From positions 1 through 28,461 of the forward strand of contig JBBKWJ010000191.1 of the NCBI GenBank assembly GCA_037968895.1: 28,461 nucleotides of DNA, written 5' to 3'. The notes below the pieces were generated by a model. It did not search any database. It was not told where the DNA came from and saw nothing but the letters and a program-made list of their open reading frames with translations. This document shows positions 15,939-23,039 of this stretch, in pieces (the stretch's first letter is position 1; every line of letters begins with the position of its first letter). The DNA is from JBBKWJ01 sp037968895 (GTDB taxonomy: Bacteria; Actinomycetota; Acidimicrobiia; Acidimicrobiales; SZUA-35). Both the position numbers and the translations under genes were made by a program.

Positions 15939-16991
15939 ATGTTGGGCCGATTTCGCTACAAGTCAATTGCTGCAGCAGCGCTCTGCATCGCGTTGGTAAC
16001 AAGCGCGTGCACTGAGCTAGGTGAGCCCGACCTCGGCGCCGCTCCAGGCGAGGCCCCGGTCCAGGTCGTGGCGATCGATGACGCCCCCGCCACCGCCGAG
16101 GGAAGCATTTCGGCCGACTCGACCCTCCCTCAGTTCATGCCCGAACGACCAGAGGGCTATATCCCTGAGCTTCTTGTTGCCTCTCCGGGGGGCACCGGAA
16201 TATTGGCCGGTCCGACAATCGCGGCCTTGAACTCGCCTGTCACCGAGCTTGCGTCCAGGAAGGTGTTCGACGACTTCTTTGGCGGTGTCGTGGTTGAGGA
16301 CGAAGAAGGACGGGTTTTGTGGCTCGCCGAGCAGGCCGATGCTGGCATCGTGATCAATGGCGACGGCGGCTCCCTTCTCGATGTGGGGTTTATCGACGGC
16401 TCAAGCTGGGCCTTGCTGGCAACCTCGCCGTCGTCGATTGAACGGTATGGATTCGTGTCAGGCGAGCGCGTCGAGTTGGTGAACCTCGCCGGAACCGAGT
16501 CGGTGCTCGACGTATCCTCAGGAGGGGGCTTGTATGTGCTCGCCATCGCGAACGAGGAGTGCGGAGAAATCCGGTTCCTCAATAGTGCGGGAGCGCCAGT
16601 CACGCTTCCCGGCGCTCCGCAAGTCAGCGATTGCCCGGTGCTCAAGCAGCCGATCTTTACTCACGTCGCAACCGCACCGAGCGGCGACATTTACGCCTAC
16701 ACCGAGGTTACCTACCGCTCAGATGGCGTGGCCGAGCTCACTGAGGTTGTGATAGCCGAGACGAGCACTGGCTTCCCGTTTCGCATTCCGATTGGGGGCG
16801 CCGGCGAAACAATCACTTCGCTGAGCATCGACGGCCCACGAATCGCTTTCGTCCGCGAGTCGACCCGGCCGACCGAGATCGTAGTTATCGATATTGCGAA
16901 ACCCGATTCGCCATCAGTTTCCCCGTTCGAAGCGGTTGCATCGGTGAGTTTCGCTCGTATCCCGTTACGGGTTGGTGCCGCTAATGGATAG
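15939..16991 (+). CDS. Lipoprotein of unknown function, possibly propeller-like
   Basis: A 350-residue exported protein. A basic N-terminus (RFRYK) is followed by a hydrophobic core ending in VTSAC, with Cys24 as the likely lipidation site. The mature part begins with a low-complexity acidic linker and then shows repeated beta-rich segments with Gly turns. Examples are GRVLWLAEQADAG, SSWALLATSPSSIERYGFV and GPRIAFVRESTRPTEIVVID; these are reminiscent of TolB/YVTN-like propeller repeats. I do not recognise a named family. ATG 15939 is used; only a weak GAGAG lies upstream. The stop overlaps the next small ORF by eight bases. It acts outside the membrane; its role is unknown. Confidence 0.75.
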   Translation: MLGRFRYKSIAAAALCIALVTSACTELGEPDLGAAPGEAPVQVVAIDDAPATAEGSISADSTLPQFMPERPEGYIPELLVASPGGTGILAGPTIAALNSPVTELASRKVFDDFFGGVVVEDEEGRVLWLAEQADAGIVINGDGGSLLDVGFIDGSSWALLATSPSSIERYGFVSGERVELVNLAGTESVLDVSSGGGLYVLAIANEECGEIRFLNSAGAPVTLPGAPQVSDCPVLKQPIFTHVATAPSGDIYAYTEVTYRSDGVAELTEVVIAETSTGFPFRIPIGGAGETITSLSIDGPRIAFVRESTRPTEIVVIDIAKPDSPSVSPFEAVASVSFARIPLRVGAANG

Positions 16992-17172
16992 CCTGCCGAC
17001 CGTGAATGACGAATCTTTGCAGCACTCGCCAACCGCAACACCGCGTATCCCGACTCTTGACGATCTACATCGGCTCAACACCGAGCTCGACGAGATCGAT
17101 CAGACGCTCGCTGAGCTCGACGCACCGGCAATCGCTGACGCTCCTCGCGCCCCTCTTCTGACTTCGTATTAG
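16984..17172 (+). CDS. Small acidic protein with a coiled-coil-like segment
   Basis: A 62-residue ORF whose ATG overlaps the 3' end of the lipoprotein gene by eight bases. The central part, LDDLHRLNTELDEIDQTLAELD, has a heptad-like leucine pattern and resembles the helical N-terminal region of DksA/TraR-type proteins, but no zinc finger follows. The end, PRAPLLTSY, overlaps the convergent metalloprotease gene by four bases. The overlap and acidic helix favour a real coupled gene, but its small size leaves doubt. An in-frame GTG at 16972 is a less likely start. Confidence 0.5.
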   Translation: MDSLPTVNDESLQHSPTATPRIPTLDDLHRLNTELDEIDQTLAELDAPAIADAPRAPLLTSY

Positions 17173-17750
17173 TCGTTCTGCCACGATTGAGCGATCAGGA
17201 AGCCCCTGGCCCGCTCTGACTTTGGATACTGATTCACGAGTCGCCAGAAGTCTGGCCCATGTCCGGCAATGTCGAGGTGAGCGAGCTCGTGCACGATCAC
17301 GTAGTCGATCACCCAAGTCGGAAAACGAGCGAGGCGATCAGATAGGCGAATCGTCTTGTCGACTGGCGTGCACGAGCCCCAACGGCCTTTTTGATTGGAA
17401 ACCCAGCGAATTGAGGCTGGCTGGCTGAGTCCGTATTGCTCGGCAAGTTCGGTCGAACGCTTGTCAAGATCGAGATTGCTTCGGTCGGTTGCTCGGTTGA
17501 ACTTGTCGACGAAGTAGGTGACGAGCTCGTCTTCATGACGACGGGTTGAATGCCCGGGGATTCGTATCTCGAGCCGATCACCAACGAGCCTGGCTTGGGC
17601 CGTCTTGCGGCGTTTTGGGCTTCGGATAACGTCGACAGTGAACGATGGCGGCGAAATCGTAACTTCGGTGTCGTCGGCATGCTCACTAGGGGGATAGTTG
17701 AATCCCAGCTGTTCGGATCCACGGTTTTCGGATCCACGCTGTGCCGACAT
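17169..17750 (-). CDS. YgjP-type (DUF45/SprT-like) zinc metalloprotease
   Basis: A 193-residue protein of the YgjP/WLM-like metallopeptidase family. The zinc motif HELAH (154-158) is followed by GHGPDFW, giving a third ligand near His164. The upstream KGRWGSC (121-127) and basic-rich RSPKRRKTAQARL (43-55) segments are also family marks. Proteins of this group are thought to be cytosolic proteases; the partner is unknown. The first 25 residues hold a short repeat (RGSE at 5-8 and 10-13, DNA GGATCCGAA twice) and look poorly conserved, so the true start could be further in. ATG 17750 lies two bases after the stop of the histidine phosphatase gene, so the two form an operon. Confidence 0.85.
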   Translation of the reverse strand: MSAQRGSENRGSEQLGFNYPPSEHADDTEVTISPPSFTVDVIRSPKRRKTAQARLVGDRLEIRIPGHSTRRHEDELVTYFVDKFNRATDRSNLDLDKRSTELAEQYGLSQPASIRWVSNQKGRWGSCTPVDKTIRLSDRLARFPTWVIDYVIVHELAHLDIAGHGPDFWRLVNQYPKSERARGFLIAQSWQND

Positions 17751-17752
17751 TG

Positions 17753-18421
17753 CTACACGCGATCGGCGTTTGCCGCTCCGGTATCGCCAGAGGATCCCGA
17801 TGCGCCGCCGGTTGGCTCATCGATCAGCAGAATACGGTCGCCGAGCGACCAAGAGGTTGCTTCGGCGTGCACCACACGACCACCGAGGTTTGGGCAGCGC
17901 CCATCGTCGTGGCCGAACGTCGCCTCGACGCTCTTGATGACGCCACCGTGACAGACTGCCAGGATCGTGGCCGTTGGGTATTCGTTGGCGAGCTCGTGGA
18001 GGGCGCCAAGGACTCTTTTTTCTAGCGGCTCAGACTTCTCGAAGTCATCGGGCCGGCGGCCGGCTTCAAGCCAGCCTGGGTACTGCTCCTCGATATCGTC
18101 GACGGTCAGGCCTGACCAGCTGCCAGCGCTTCGTTCTCGAAGATCCTCAACTGCGTAGACGGGTCCGACACCAATACCGTTGCTCAAGATCAGGGCTGTC
18201 TCCATAGCTCGCAGCTGAGGCGATGCAACCACAATGTCGACGGTTCCAAGCGACCGGGAAGCCTCGAATGCCTGATCGCGTCCAAGCCTGGAGAGAGGGG
18301 GGTTGGCCTGGCCTTGCCACCGGCGTTCGGCGTTCCATTCGGACTGTCCGTGGCGGACGAGGAAAAATGTGGTCACCGATTGACCGTACAGGAGGACAGT
18401 GACAACGCCGCGACGCCTCAT
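17753..18421 (-). CDS. Histidine phosphatase (phosphoglycerate mutase-like) family protein
   Basis: A 222-residue cytosolic phosphatase-fold protein. LVRHGQSEWN carries the phospho-accepting His24; later LRERSAGSWSG gives the acidic residue and VCHGGVI the second His. Actinobacterial relatives are often annotated as MSMEG4193-type phosphatases, and the substrate may be any of several phosphometabolites. The start ATG 18421 is the longest choice; GTG 18376 would place the RHG motif eight residues from the start, as in many relatives, and is a fair alternative. The C-terminal tail is Gly/Ser-rich. It is divergent from the MoaD-like gene, and the two promoters appear to overlap around 18437-18446. 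Confidence 0.85.
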   Translation of the reverse strand: MRRRGVVTVLLYGQSVTTFFLVRHGQSEWNAERRWQGQANPPLSRLGRDQAFEASRSLGTVDIVVASPQLRAMETALILSNGIGVGPVYAVEDLRERSAGSWSGLTVDDIEEQYPGWLEAGRRPDDFEKSEPLEKRVLGALHELANEYPTATILAVCHGGVIKSVEATFGHDDGRCPNLGGRVVHAEATSWSLGDRILLIDEPTGGASGSSGDTGAANADRV

Positions 18422-18440
18422 TGTCGCGAGAGCGACAGCG

Positions 18441-18446
18441 TATGCT
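18441..18446 (+). promoter_or_regulatory. -10 box (TATGCT) of the MoaD-like gene, overlapping a minus-strand -10
   Basis: TATGCT, seven bases, then GTG 18454: the spacing expected for a leaderless transcript. On the minus strand TACGCT (complement of 18437-18442) overlaps it and points toward the phosphatase gene, 15 bases from ATG 18421. Confidence 0.42.
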
Positions 18447-18453
18447 GTGTGGC

Positions 18454-18699
18454 GTGGTTACCTTGCGACTCTTTGCCCAGGCCCGAGAAGCGGCCGGCAC
18501 GAACCGATTCGAACTCGACGACGGCGCAGTTGCCACAGTCGGCGCCGCCATCGACGCCGCAGTTGCGGCGTTCGGCGAACCGTTTGCAGGGGTCGTCGGA
18601 ATGTGTCGCGTATGGCTCAATGGTGAGCAGGCCGAGCGCACTGACCCAGTGAATCCTGGTGACGAAGTTGCCCTGCTACCTCCGGTGTCCGGCGGATGA
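18454..18699 (+). CDS. MoaD/ThiS-family small sulfur-carrier protein
   Basis: An 81-residue beta-grasp protein beginning VTLRLFAQAREAAGTNRFEL and ending PPVSGG. The C-terminal Gly-Gly is where MoaD is adenylated and thiocarboxylated in molybdopterin synthesis, and related carriers donate sulfur elsewhere. The GDEVALLPPVSGG end is typical of MoaD. I start at GTG 18454, which matches the family N-terminus and lies seven bases after a TATGCT box; an ATG at 18442 sits inside that box. No moaE or other molybdenum-cofactor gene is nearby, so it could also serve another sulfur-transfer pathway. Its stop overlaps the ATG of the next gene (ATGA). Confidence 0.82.
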   Translation: MVTLRLFAQAREAAGTNRFELDDGAVATVGAAIDAAVAAFGEPFAGVVGMCRVWLNGEQAERTDPVNPGDEVALLPPVSGG

Positions 18700-19538
18700 C
18701 CGCAGCACAGCAGCGAGGTCAACGAGGCCAGCGGCGCGAAGCAGTTGCACGCCAGAGGTCGGAGAATCGAGATAAGCGTTGGGCCGCGAACCGCTATGCC
18801 GTCCCTTATGCGCTCGATGGCCCCAAGGTATTGCTCGGCGCAGCGTGGTTCCTTGTGCTTGTCGGACTCTTCCTTATCGATGCTCGGTTGGCCGCCCTGC
18901 TATTGGTTCCTGTCGCCGCAGTAGCGGGCTTACAGATCGGACATGCGTGGGCCGTGACCGAGTTGGTCGACCGCCGGGTTGCTTCTGCAATAGCGGCAGG
19001 CGTGGCCATTTCTGGCCTTATCGACAAGCGTCTGCTCGGGGTCGGCATCGTTATTGGGGTCGCAGCCTGCTTGGTTGCCGCCGCAACGAAAGGGTCAGCC
19101 GATGGTGCAGCCCTTCTGCGGGTTGCCGAGCTCCTGGTCCGGTCGGCGATTCCGGTCGGCGCGGCCGCCGGGTCGATGCTGTTGCTCGGAGTTGACTCAC
19201 CCGATGCATTTGTCGCGCTTGTTCTCCTTGTCTCGGCCTACGAGGCGGGCGACTTCCTCGTCGGAACCGGAGCCGACAACGCTTTTGAGGGTCCGATTGC
19301 TGGCCTTCTGGCCCTCGCAATTGTTGGCGCCGGCCTCACCCTCGTGCAGCCAATCCCGTTCGATCGCGGGTCGATGCCGCTCTTCGCTGGTCTCGTCGCG
19401 ATTGGCTGTCCGCTCGGGCAGCTCTTTGCCTCCGCGTTGTTGCCTCACGGGACTTCGTGGGCGCCGGCGCTGCGTCGAATGGACTCTTACCTGATCGCGG
19501 CACCGCTTTGGGTCCTCGCCCTTCCCATCGTGCAGTAG
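18696..19538 (+). CDS. Divergent CdsA-like (CDP-diglyceride synthase-like) membrane protein
   Basis: A 280-residue polytopic membrane protein with a basic, Gln/Arg-rich cytosolic N-terminus and about eight hydrophobic segments. The C-terminal part follows the phosphatidate cytidylyltransferase pattern: SAYEAGDFLVGTGADNAFEG corresponds to the CdsA AYxxG...SPKKTxEG region. GCPLGQLFASALL corresponds to G-PLGDLFES, and RRMDSYLIAAPLW to DRxDSxxxAAP. Key catalytic residues of the CdsA signature (the lysine-aspartate region and the first Asp of DRxD) are missing or replaced. It is therefore probably a diverged relative rather than the housekeeping enzyme. ATG 18696 overlaps the MoaD-like gene's stop. 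The pairing with a sulfur carrier is unexplained. Confidence 0.65.
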   Translation: MTAAQQRGQRGQRREAVARQRSENRDKRWAANRYAVPYALDGPKVLLGAAWFLVLVGLFLIDARLAALLLVPVAAVAGLQIGHAWAVTELVDRRVASAIAAGVAISGLIDKRLLGVGIVIGVAACLVAAATKGSADGAALLRVAELLVRSAIPVGAAAGSMLLLGVDSPDAFVALVLLVSAYEAGDFLVGTGADNAFEGPIAGLLALAIVGAGLTLVQPIPFDRGSMPLFAGLVAIGCPLGQLFASALLPHGTSWAPALRRMDSYLIAAPLWVLALPIVQ

Positions 19539-19560
19539 GGGTACACGCCCTGCGCTGGGC

Positions 19561-19566
19561 TAGCCT
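19561..19566 (+). promoter_or_regulatory. -10 box (TAGCCT) of the RsiG-like gene, probably leaderless
   Basis: TAGCCT is followed by seven bases and then GTG 19574, with no Shine-Dalgarno sequence. The spacing is the same as before the MoaD-like gene and proC. Confidence 0.45.
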
Positions 19567-19573
19567 GTAGTCC

Positions 19574-20119
19574 GTGATTGAACAGCTTGAAGCTCTCTTA
19601 GCCCCCGAGTCGCTCAACGGTCTTGGGACGCAACCCATCACCGACCTGCGCACGCTCAGAATCCGTTGTTCGGAGGCCGAAGGCGACGTTTCGCTCGTCC
19701 GGCGACTGGCACAAGGCCGGCTCGACATTGTTGGCCACGACGTTCGCCGTAGGGCTGGCGATCCAAGCAGTGCAACCGATGTGTCTGGCCTCCTTTTCGA
19801 CATGCCAGACATCCTTAGTGAAGAGCAACGCTCAGCGTCGGCGATACCAGGTAGCCGACCGATCGACGTCTCTGGACCCGGCGAAGTCGCCACCCTGCTC
19901 ACGCTCGAACTCGACAAGGCCGTATCGCCATCGCAGCTCTCCGATGTGCAGAGCCTGAGCGACACTGCGGTCCGCGAGATCTTTGAACAGCTTCGGAGTC
20001 ATGAGCTTGAGCTCTCCACCCTTCGCCGCCGCCTTCACGAGCGCATCGATGCAATCCAGTCCGAAATTGCACGCCGTTACCGTGATGGCGAAGCTTCCGT
20101 CGACACCCTCCTCAACTAG
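19574..20119 (+). CDS. rsiG: RsiG-like c-di-GMP-responsive anti-sigma factor
   Basis: A 181-residue helical protein. RsiG of Streptomyces holds the sigma factor WhiG inactive when bound to cyclic di-GMP, using the signature E(X)3S(X)2R(X)3Q(X)3D on antiparallel helices. Here the first helix matches exactly: Glu36, Ser40, Arg43, Gln47, Asp51. A second copy lies in the C-terminal helix: Glu144, Ser148, Arg151, His155, Asp159, with His in place of Gln. The segment between (about 60-125) is probably disordered, with a conserved-looking LLFDMPDILSEEQRS. The start is GTG 19574 behind a leaderless-type promoter. It precedes an XRE regulator by seven bases. No WhiG-type sigma gene is in the window, so the sigma partner is inferred. 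Confidence 0.8.
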   Translation: MIEQLEALLAPESLNGLGTQPITDLRTLRIRCSEAEGDVSLVRRLAQGRLDIVGHDVRRRAGDPSSATDVSGLLFDMPDILSEEQRSASAIPGSRPIDVSGPGEVATLLTLELDKAVSPSQLSDVQSLSDTAVREIFEQLRSHELELSTLRRRLHERIDAIQSEIARRYRDGEASVDTLLN

Positions 20120-20126
20120 GTTTCTC

Positions 20127-20465
20127 ATGGCCGACCCACTCAGCGAGCTTGGCGACTTCATCGCCGAACAACGCCGCCTCGCCGAGCTGTCCGTCAGGCG
20201 ACTGGCCGACTTGTCCGGCATCTCAAACCCCTATCTGAGCCAGATCGAGCGCGGCTTGCGGAAGCCATCGGCTGAGATAATGCAGCAGATTGCAAAGGCA
20301 CTTCAGATTTCTGCCGAGACCCTCTACGTGAAAGCGGGTATCCTCGATGACTCGGCGCCTCAGAATGACGACCTCGCGGCGGCGATTCGTCGGGCCTCGG
20401 ACTTGTCCGGGGATCAGAAAGAGGCCTTACTCAGCGTCTATCGCTCATTCCTAAGCGGTGCCTGA
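20127..20465 (+). CDS. XRE-family transcriptional regulator
   Basis: A 112-residue DNA-binding protein. Residues about 8-65 form a Cro/CI-type helix-turn-helix (RRLAELSVRRLADLSGISNPYLSQIERGLRKPS), where SNPYLSQIERG is the recognition-helix region. The C-terminal 45 residues are helical and may mediate dimerisation. The same compact layout is widespread in actinobacteria next to envelope or redox genes. ATG 20127 has an AGG seven bases upstream. The gene follows the RsiG-like gene directly, so c-di-GMP signalling and this regulator may be co-expressed, and it precedes mshA by 45 bases. No target site could be identified. Confidence 0.88.
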   Translation: MADPLSELGDFIAEQRRLAELSVRRLADLSGISNPYLSQIERGLRKPSAEIMQQIAKALQISAETLYVKAGILDDSAPQNDDLAAAIRRASDLSGDQKEALLSVYRSFLSGA

Positions 20466-20510
20466 CACAAGCGTCGTACGACAGATTCACGAGTACCGAT
20501 CGGGGGCAGG

Positions 20511-21719
20511 ATGCAACGAGTAGCTGTTCTTTCGCTTCATACTTCGCCACTGGCCCAGCCAGGAACCGGCGACAGCGGTGGCATGAACGTGTATGTCCGT
20601 GAACTCGTTTCGGCCCTGGCTCAAGCGGGCGTGCAATGTCGGGTGTACGTTCGGCGGAGCGACAACGAATCGCCAGAACGCGTAACTGTCGAGCCAGGCT
20701 TTGAGGTCGTCAACGTGCCTGCTGGCCCCGTCGATATGGCCAAAGAAGACCTTCCTTCCATCGTCGACGCTTACGCCGACTGGGTTGCCGCTGACATGGT
20801 CGACTTTCGGCCCCAGCTGATCCACGCCAACTACTGGCTCTCTGGCGTCGCGGGCCAAATTCTCAAACGCAAGCTCGACATCCCGTTGGTTACCACGTTC
20901 CACACACTGGCTCGGGTGAAGGCAGAGAGCGGCGACCTTGAGCCCGAGCGTCGCTCGTTGGCCGAGGCCTCCGTAATGGCTTGTGCTGACTCGGTTCTGG
21001 CCAACTGCCTCGCCGAGGCCGATCAACTCGAAGAGTTCTACGACGCCGATCCCGCTCGGATCGACATCGTTCCGCCTGGCGTCGACCACGCATTCTTCTC
21101 GCCCGGTAACCAGGCGGGAGCTCGCTGGGCGCTCGACACTGACGAGCGACCGCTGCTGCTTTTCGTCGGGCGTATCCAGCCATTGAAGGGCGTCGACGTT
21201 GCGGTCGAGGCGCTCGCTCGACTTGAGCGAGACGACGCCAGATTGTGGATTGTTGGGGGCGCAAGCGGTGTCGGCGGTGCTGACGAAGTTGCTCGCGTCG
21301 AGAAGCTCGTTGCCGACCTTGGTCTCGTCGACCGGGTGACCTTCATACCGCCACAGCCCCACCACCTGTTGTCTACCTACTTCCGCGCCGCCGACATTTG
21401 TCTTGTCCCCAGTCGCTCAGAATCCTTCGGACTTGTGGCTCTTGAGGCGGCGGCCTGCGGCACTCCGGTGGTTGCCTCAGCCGTTGGTGGGCTGCTGACG
21501 CTGGTCGAGCATGGTCACACTGGGTACCTCGTCGAGAGCCGCGACCCAGACGGATACGCCAGCTGGATCGATGCCATCCTCGGCGACCCCGTACTCGCTC
21601 GTCGCCTGTCGGTGTCAGCTGCGGCTCGGGCCAGAGACTACACCTGGAGTACCTCAGCGGCTCGACTCCGCCGACTCTACGCCGACCTTACTGCGCACGC
21701 GCTTGCGCCTTGCGAGTAG
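20511..21719 (+). CDS. mshA: D-inositol-3-phosphate glycosyltransferase, mycothiol biosynthesis
   Basis: A 402-residue GT4 glycosyltransferase. MshA joins UDP-GlcNAc to inositol-3-phosphate, the first step of mycothiol synthesis in actinobacteria. The N-terminus SLHTSPLAQPGTGDSGGMNVYV is the MshA signature around the acceptor site, and TTFHTLARVKA follows. The donor half has FVGRIQPLKGVDVAVEA and SRSESFGLVALEAAACGTPVVAS, with the EX7E motif. The length is normal. ATG 20511 is preceded by GGGGGCAGG. The YbjN gene follows, the same order as in mycobacteria. Cytosolic. Other mycothiol genes are not in this window. Confidence 0.92.
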   Translation: MQRVAVLSLHTSPLAQPGTGDSGGMNVYVRELVSALAQAGVQCRVYVRRSDNESPERVTVEPGFEVVNVPAGPVDMAKEDLPSIVDAYADWVAADMVDFRPQLIHANYWLSGVAGQILKRKLDIPLVTTFHTLARVKAESGDLEPERRSLAEASVMACADSVLANCLAEADQLEEFYDADPARIDIVPPGVDHAFFSPGNQAGARWALDTDERPLLLFVGRIQPLKGVDVAVEALARLERDDARLWIVGGASGVGGADEVARVEKLVADLGLVDRVTFIPPQPHHLLSTYFRAADICLVPSRSESFGLVALEAAACGTPVVASAVGGLLTLVEHGHTGYLVESRDPDGYASWIDAILGDPVLARRLSVSAAARARDYTWSTSAARLRRLYADLTAHALAPCE

Positions 21720-21723
21720 CCGA

Positions 21724-22191
21724 ATGAACGCACCACTCGACCCCGCTGCACTCGACCGCCTCGAAGCAACATTCGAGGCGTGGTTGGCGGAGCAACTCGC
21801 AACCAATCCCGCAGTCGCCTCGGTTGAACGCGACGAGACCGGAGATCGATGGTGGTTTGTTCGCCTGCTAGGTGACGAGAAAGATGTCTTCACCGTCCGG
21901 TTTAACCTCAGGCAGCGAACCCTGTTCTACGAGACGTACGTGATGCCGGCGCCGGCCGAAAACGCCGAGGAGCTTTTTGCCTTCCTGCTGCGTCGCAATC
22001 TAAAGCTCTACGGCGGGTCATTCTGTATCGGGGATGAAGAGGCCATCTACCTGCAGGGCCAGATTGCTGTGAGCGAGATTGATCATCCAGACGAGCTCGA
22101 TCGTGTGCTTGGCTCGATGTACATCTGGGTCGAGGAAAACTTCCAACGAATGCTGCGCATCGGATTCGCCTCGCGGATGCAAGGTAAGTAG
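21724..22191 (+). CDS. YbjN domain-containing protein
   Basis: A 155-residue protein of the YbjN/type III secretion chaperone-like fold family, with the typical core FYETYVMPAPAENAEELFAFLLRRN and EEAIYLQGQIAVSEID. The role in actinobacteria is not known; the gene is commonly the immediate neighbour of mshA, which suggests a link with mycothiol or redox balance. ATG 21724 lies four bases after the mshA stop and begins the conserved region; co-transcription is very likely. Cytosolic, without unusual features. Confidence 0.88.
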   Translation: MNAPLDPAALDRLEATFEAWLAEQLATNPAVASVERDETGDRWWFVRLLGDEKDVFTVRFNLRQRTLFYETYVMPAPAENAEELFAFLLRRNLKLYGGSFCIGDEEAIYLQGQIAVSEIDHPDELDRVLGSMYIWVEENFQRMLRIGFASRMQGK

Positions 22192-22231
22192 GAAGGTTGC
22201 CACTCGGCCCCGGCCGATCAGGTGCTGACGG

Positions 22232-22237
22232 TAGTCT
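22232..22237 (+). promoter_or_regulatory. -10 box (TAGTCT) of proC, probably leaderless
   Basis: TAGTCT, seven bases, then ATG 22245, with no Shine-Dalgarno sequence. It suggests that proC has its own promoter within the mshA-ybjN run. Confidence 0.45.
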
Positions 22238-22244
22238 TGCCGCT

Positions 22245-23039
22245 ATGACAGATCTGCAAATCATCGGTGGTGGACAGATGGGCCAGGCTCTCGCAGGCGG
22301 CCTCCTCTCTTCTGGATGGGCCGACAATAAAAGCCTCGCCATCATCGAAGTTAGTTCTGACCAACAGACTTTTCTTACGGCGCGGTACCCAACAATTCAA
22401 GTTCTTGGTGAGCCGCTGCCCGGCGTCGACACCCTTGTTGCCGTAAAACCGCACTTCGTCGAAACCGTATGTCGTTCGCTCGATGCCCCAACCCGGGTGA
22501 TGTCGATTGCGGCGGGAATCACGATCAGAGCAATTGAAGCGTGCGTTCCCCAAGGCACTCCTGTCGTTCGGGCAATGCCAAATACGCCTGCGCTAATCGG
22601 CAAGGGCGCCGCAGGTTTTGCGGGTGGAACGAGTGCGACTGACGCCGAGCTGAGTTGGGCCAAAGGGATTCTCGAAGCCGTTGGCCAAGCCGCCGAAGTG
22701 ACCGAACCTCAACTCGATGCCGTAACCGGCCTTTCCGGAAGCGGGCCAGCCTATGTTTTCATGATCGCCGAGGCGTTGGTCGATGGCGCAGTAGCGGCCG
22801 GTCTGCCACGTGACACCGCCAAGCTGTTGGCCCATCAGACACTTCTCGGCGCGGCCGCGATGCTTGTTGAGTCCGATACCCCAGCGAGCGAGCTTCGCGC
22901 TGCGGTCACGACACCGGCGGGAACCACAGCGGCAGGCCTGCGAGAACTCGAAGACGGTGGCCTCAGATCAGCGATTATCAACGCGGTCAACGCGGCAACG
23001 GAGCGAGCCACTGAGCTCGGACTCGCGAGCAACTCATGA
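22245..23039 (+). CDS. proC: Pyrroline-5-carboxylate reductase
   Basis: A 264-residue enzyme that reduces 1-pyrroline-5-carboxylate to proline with NAD(P)H, the last step of proline synthesis. The N-terminal Rossmann motif is GGGQMGQALAGGL; RAMPNTPALIGKGAAG and GLSGSGPAYVFMIAEALVDGAVAAGL are the P5CR signatures, the latter next to the substrate site. ATG 22245 starts the Rossmann strand directly and lies seven bases after a TAGTCT box. The stop overlaps the next gene's start (ATGA). The length is normal and the protein looks intact. Confidence 0.94.
   Translation: MTDLQIIGGGQMGQALAGGLLSSGWADNKSLAIIEVSSDQQTFLTARYPTIQVLGEPLPGVDTLVAVKPHFVETVCRSLDAPTRVMSIAAGITIRAIEACVPQGTPVVRAMPNTPALIGKGAAGFAGGTSATDAELSWAKGILEAVGQAAEVTEPQLDAVTGLSGSGPAYVFMIAEALVDGAVAAGLPRDTAKLLAHQTLLGAAAMLVESDTPASELRAAVTTPAGTTAAGLRELEDGGLRSAIINAVNAATERATELGLASNS

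Noticed and set aside
20487..21365. 292-codon minus-strand ORF opposite mshA
   Set aside because: mshA is a full-length, well-conserved protein on the plus strand; the antisense frame shows no domain and arises from high GC.
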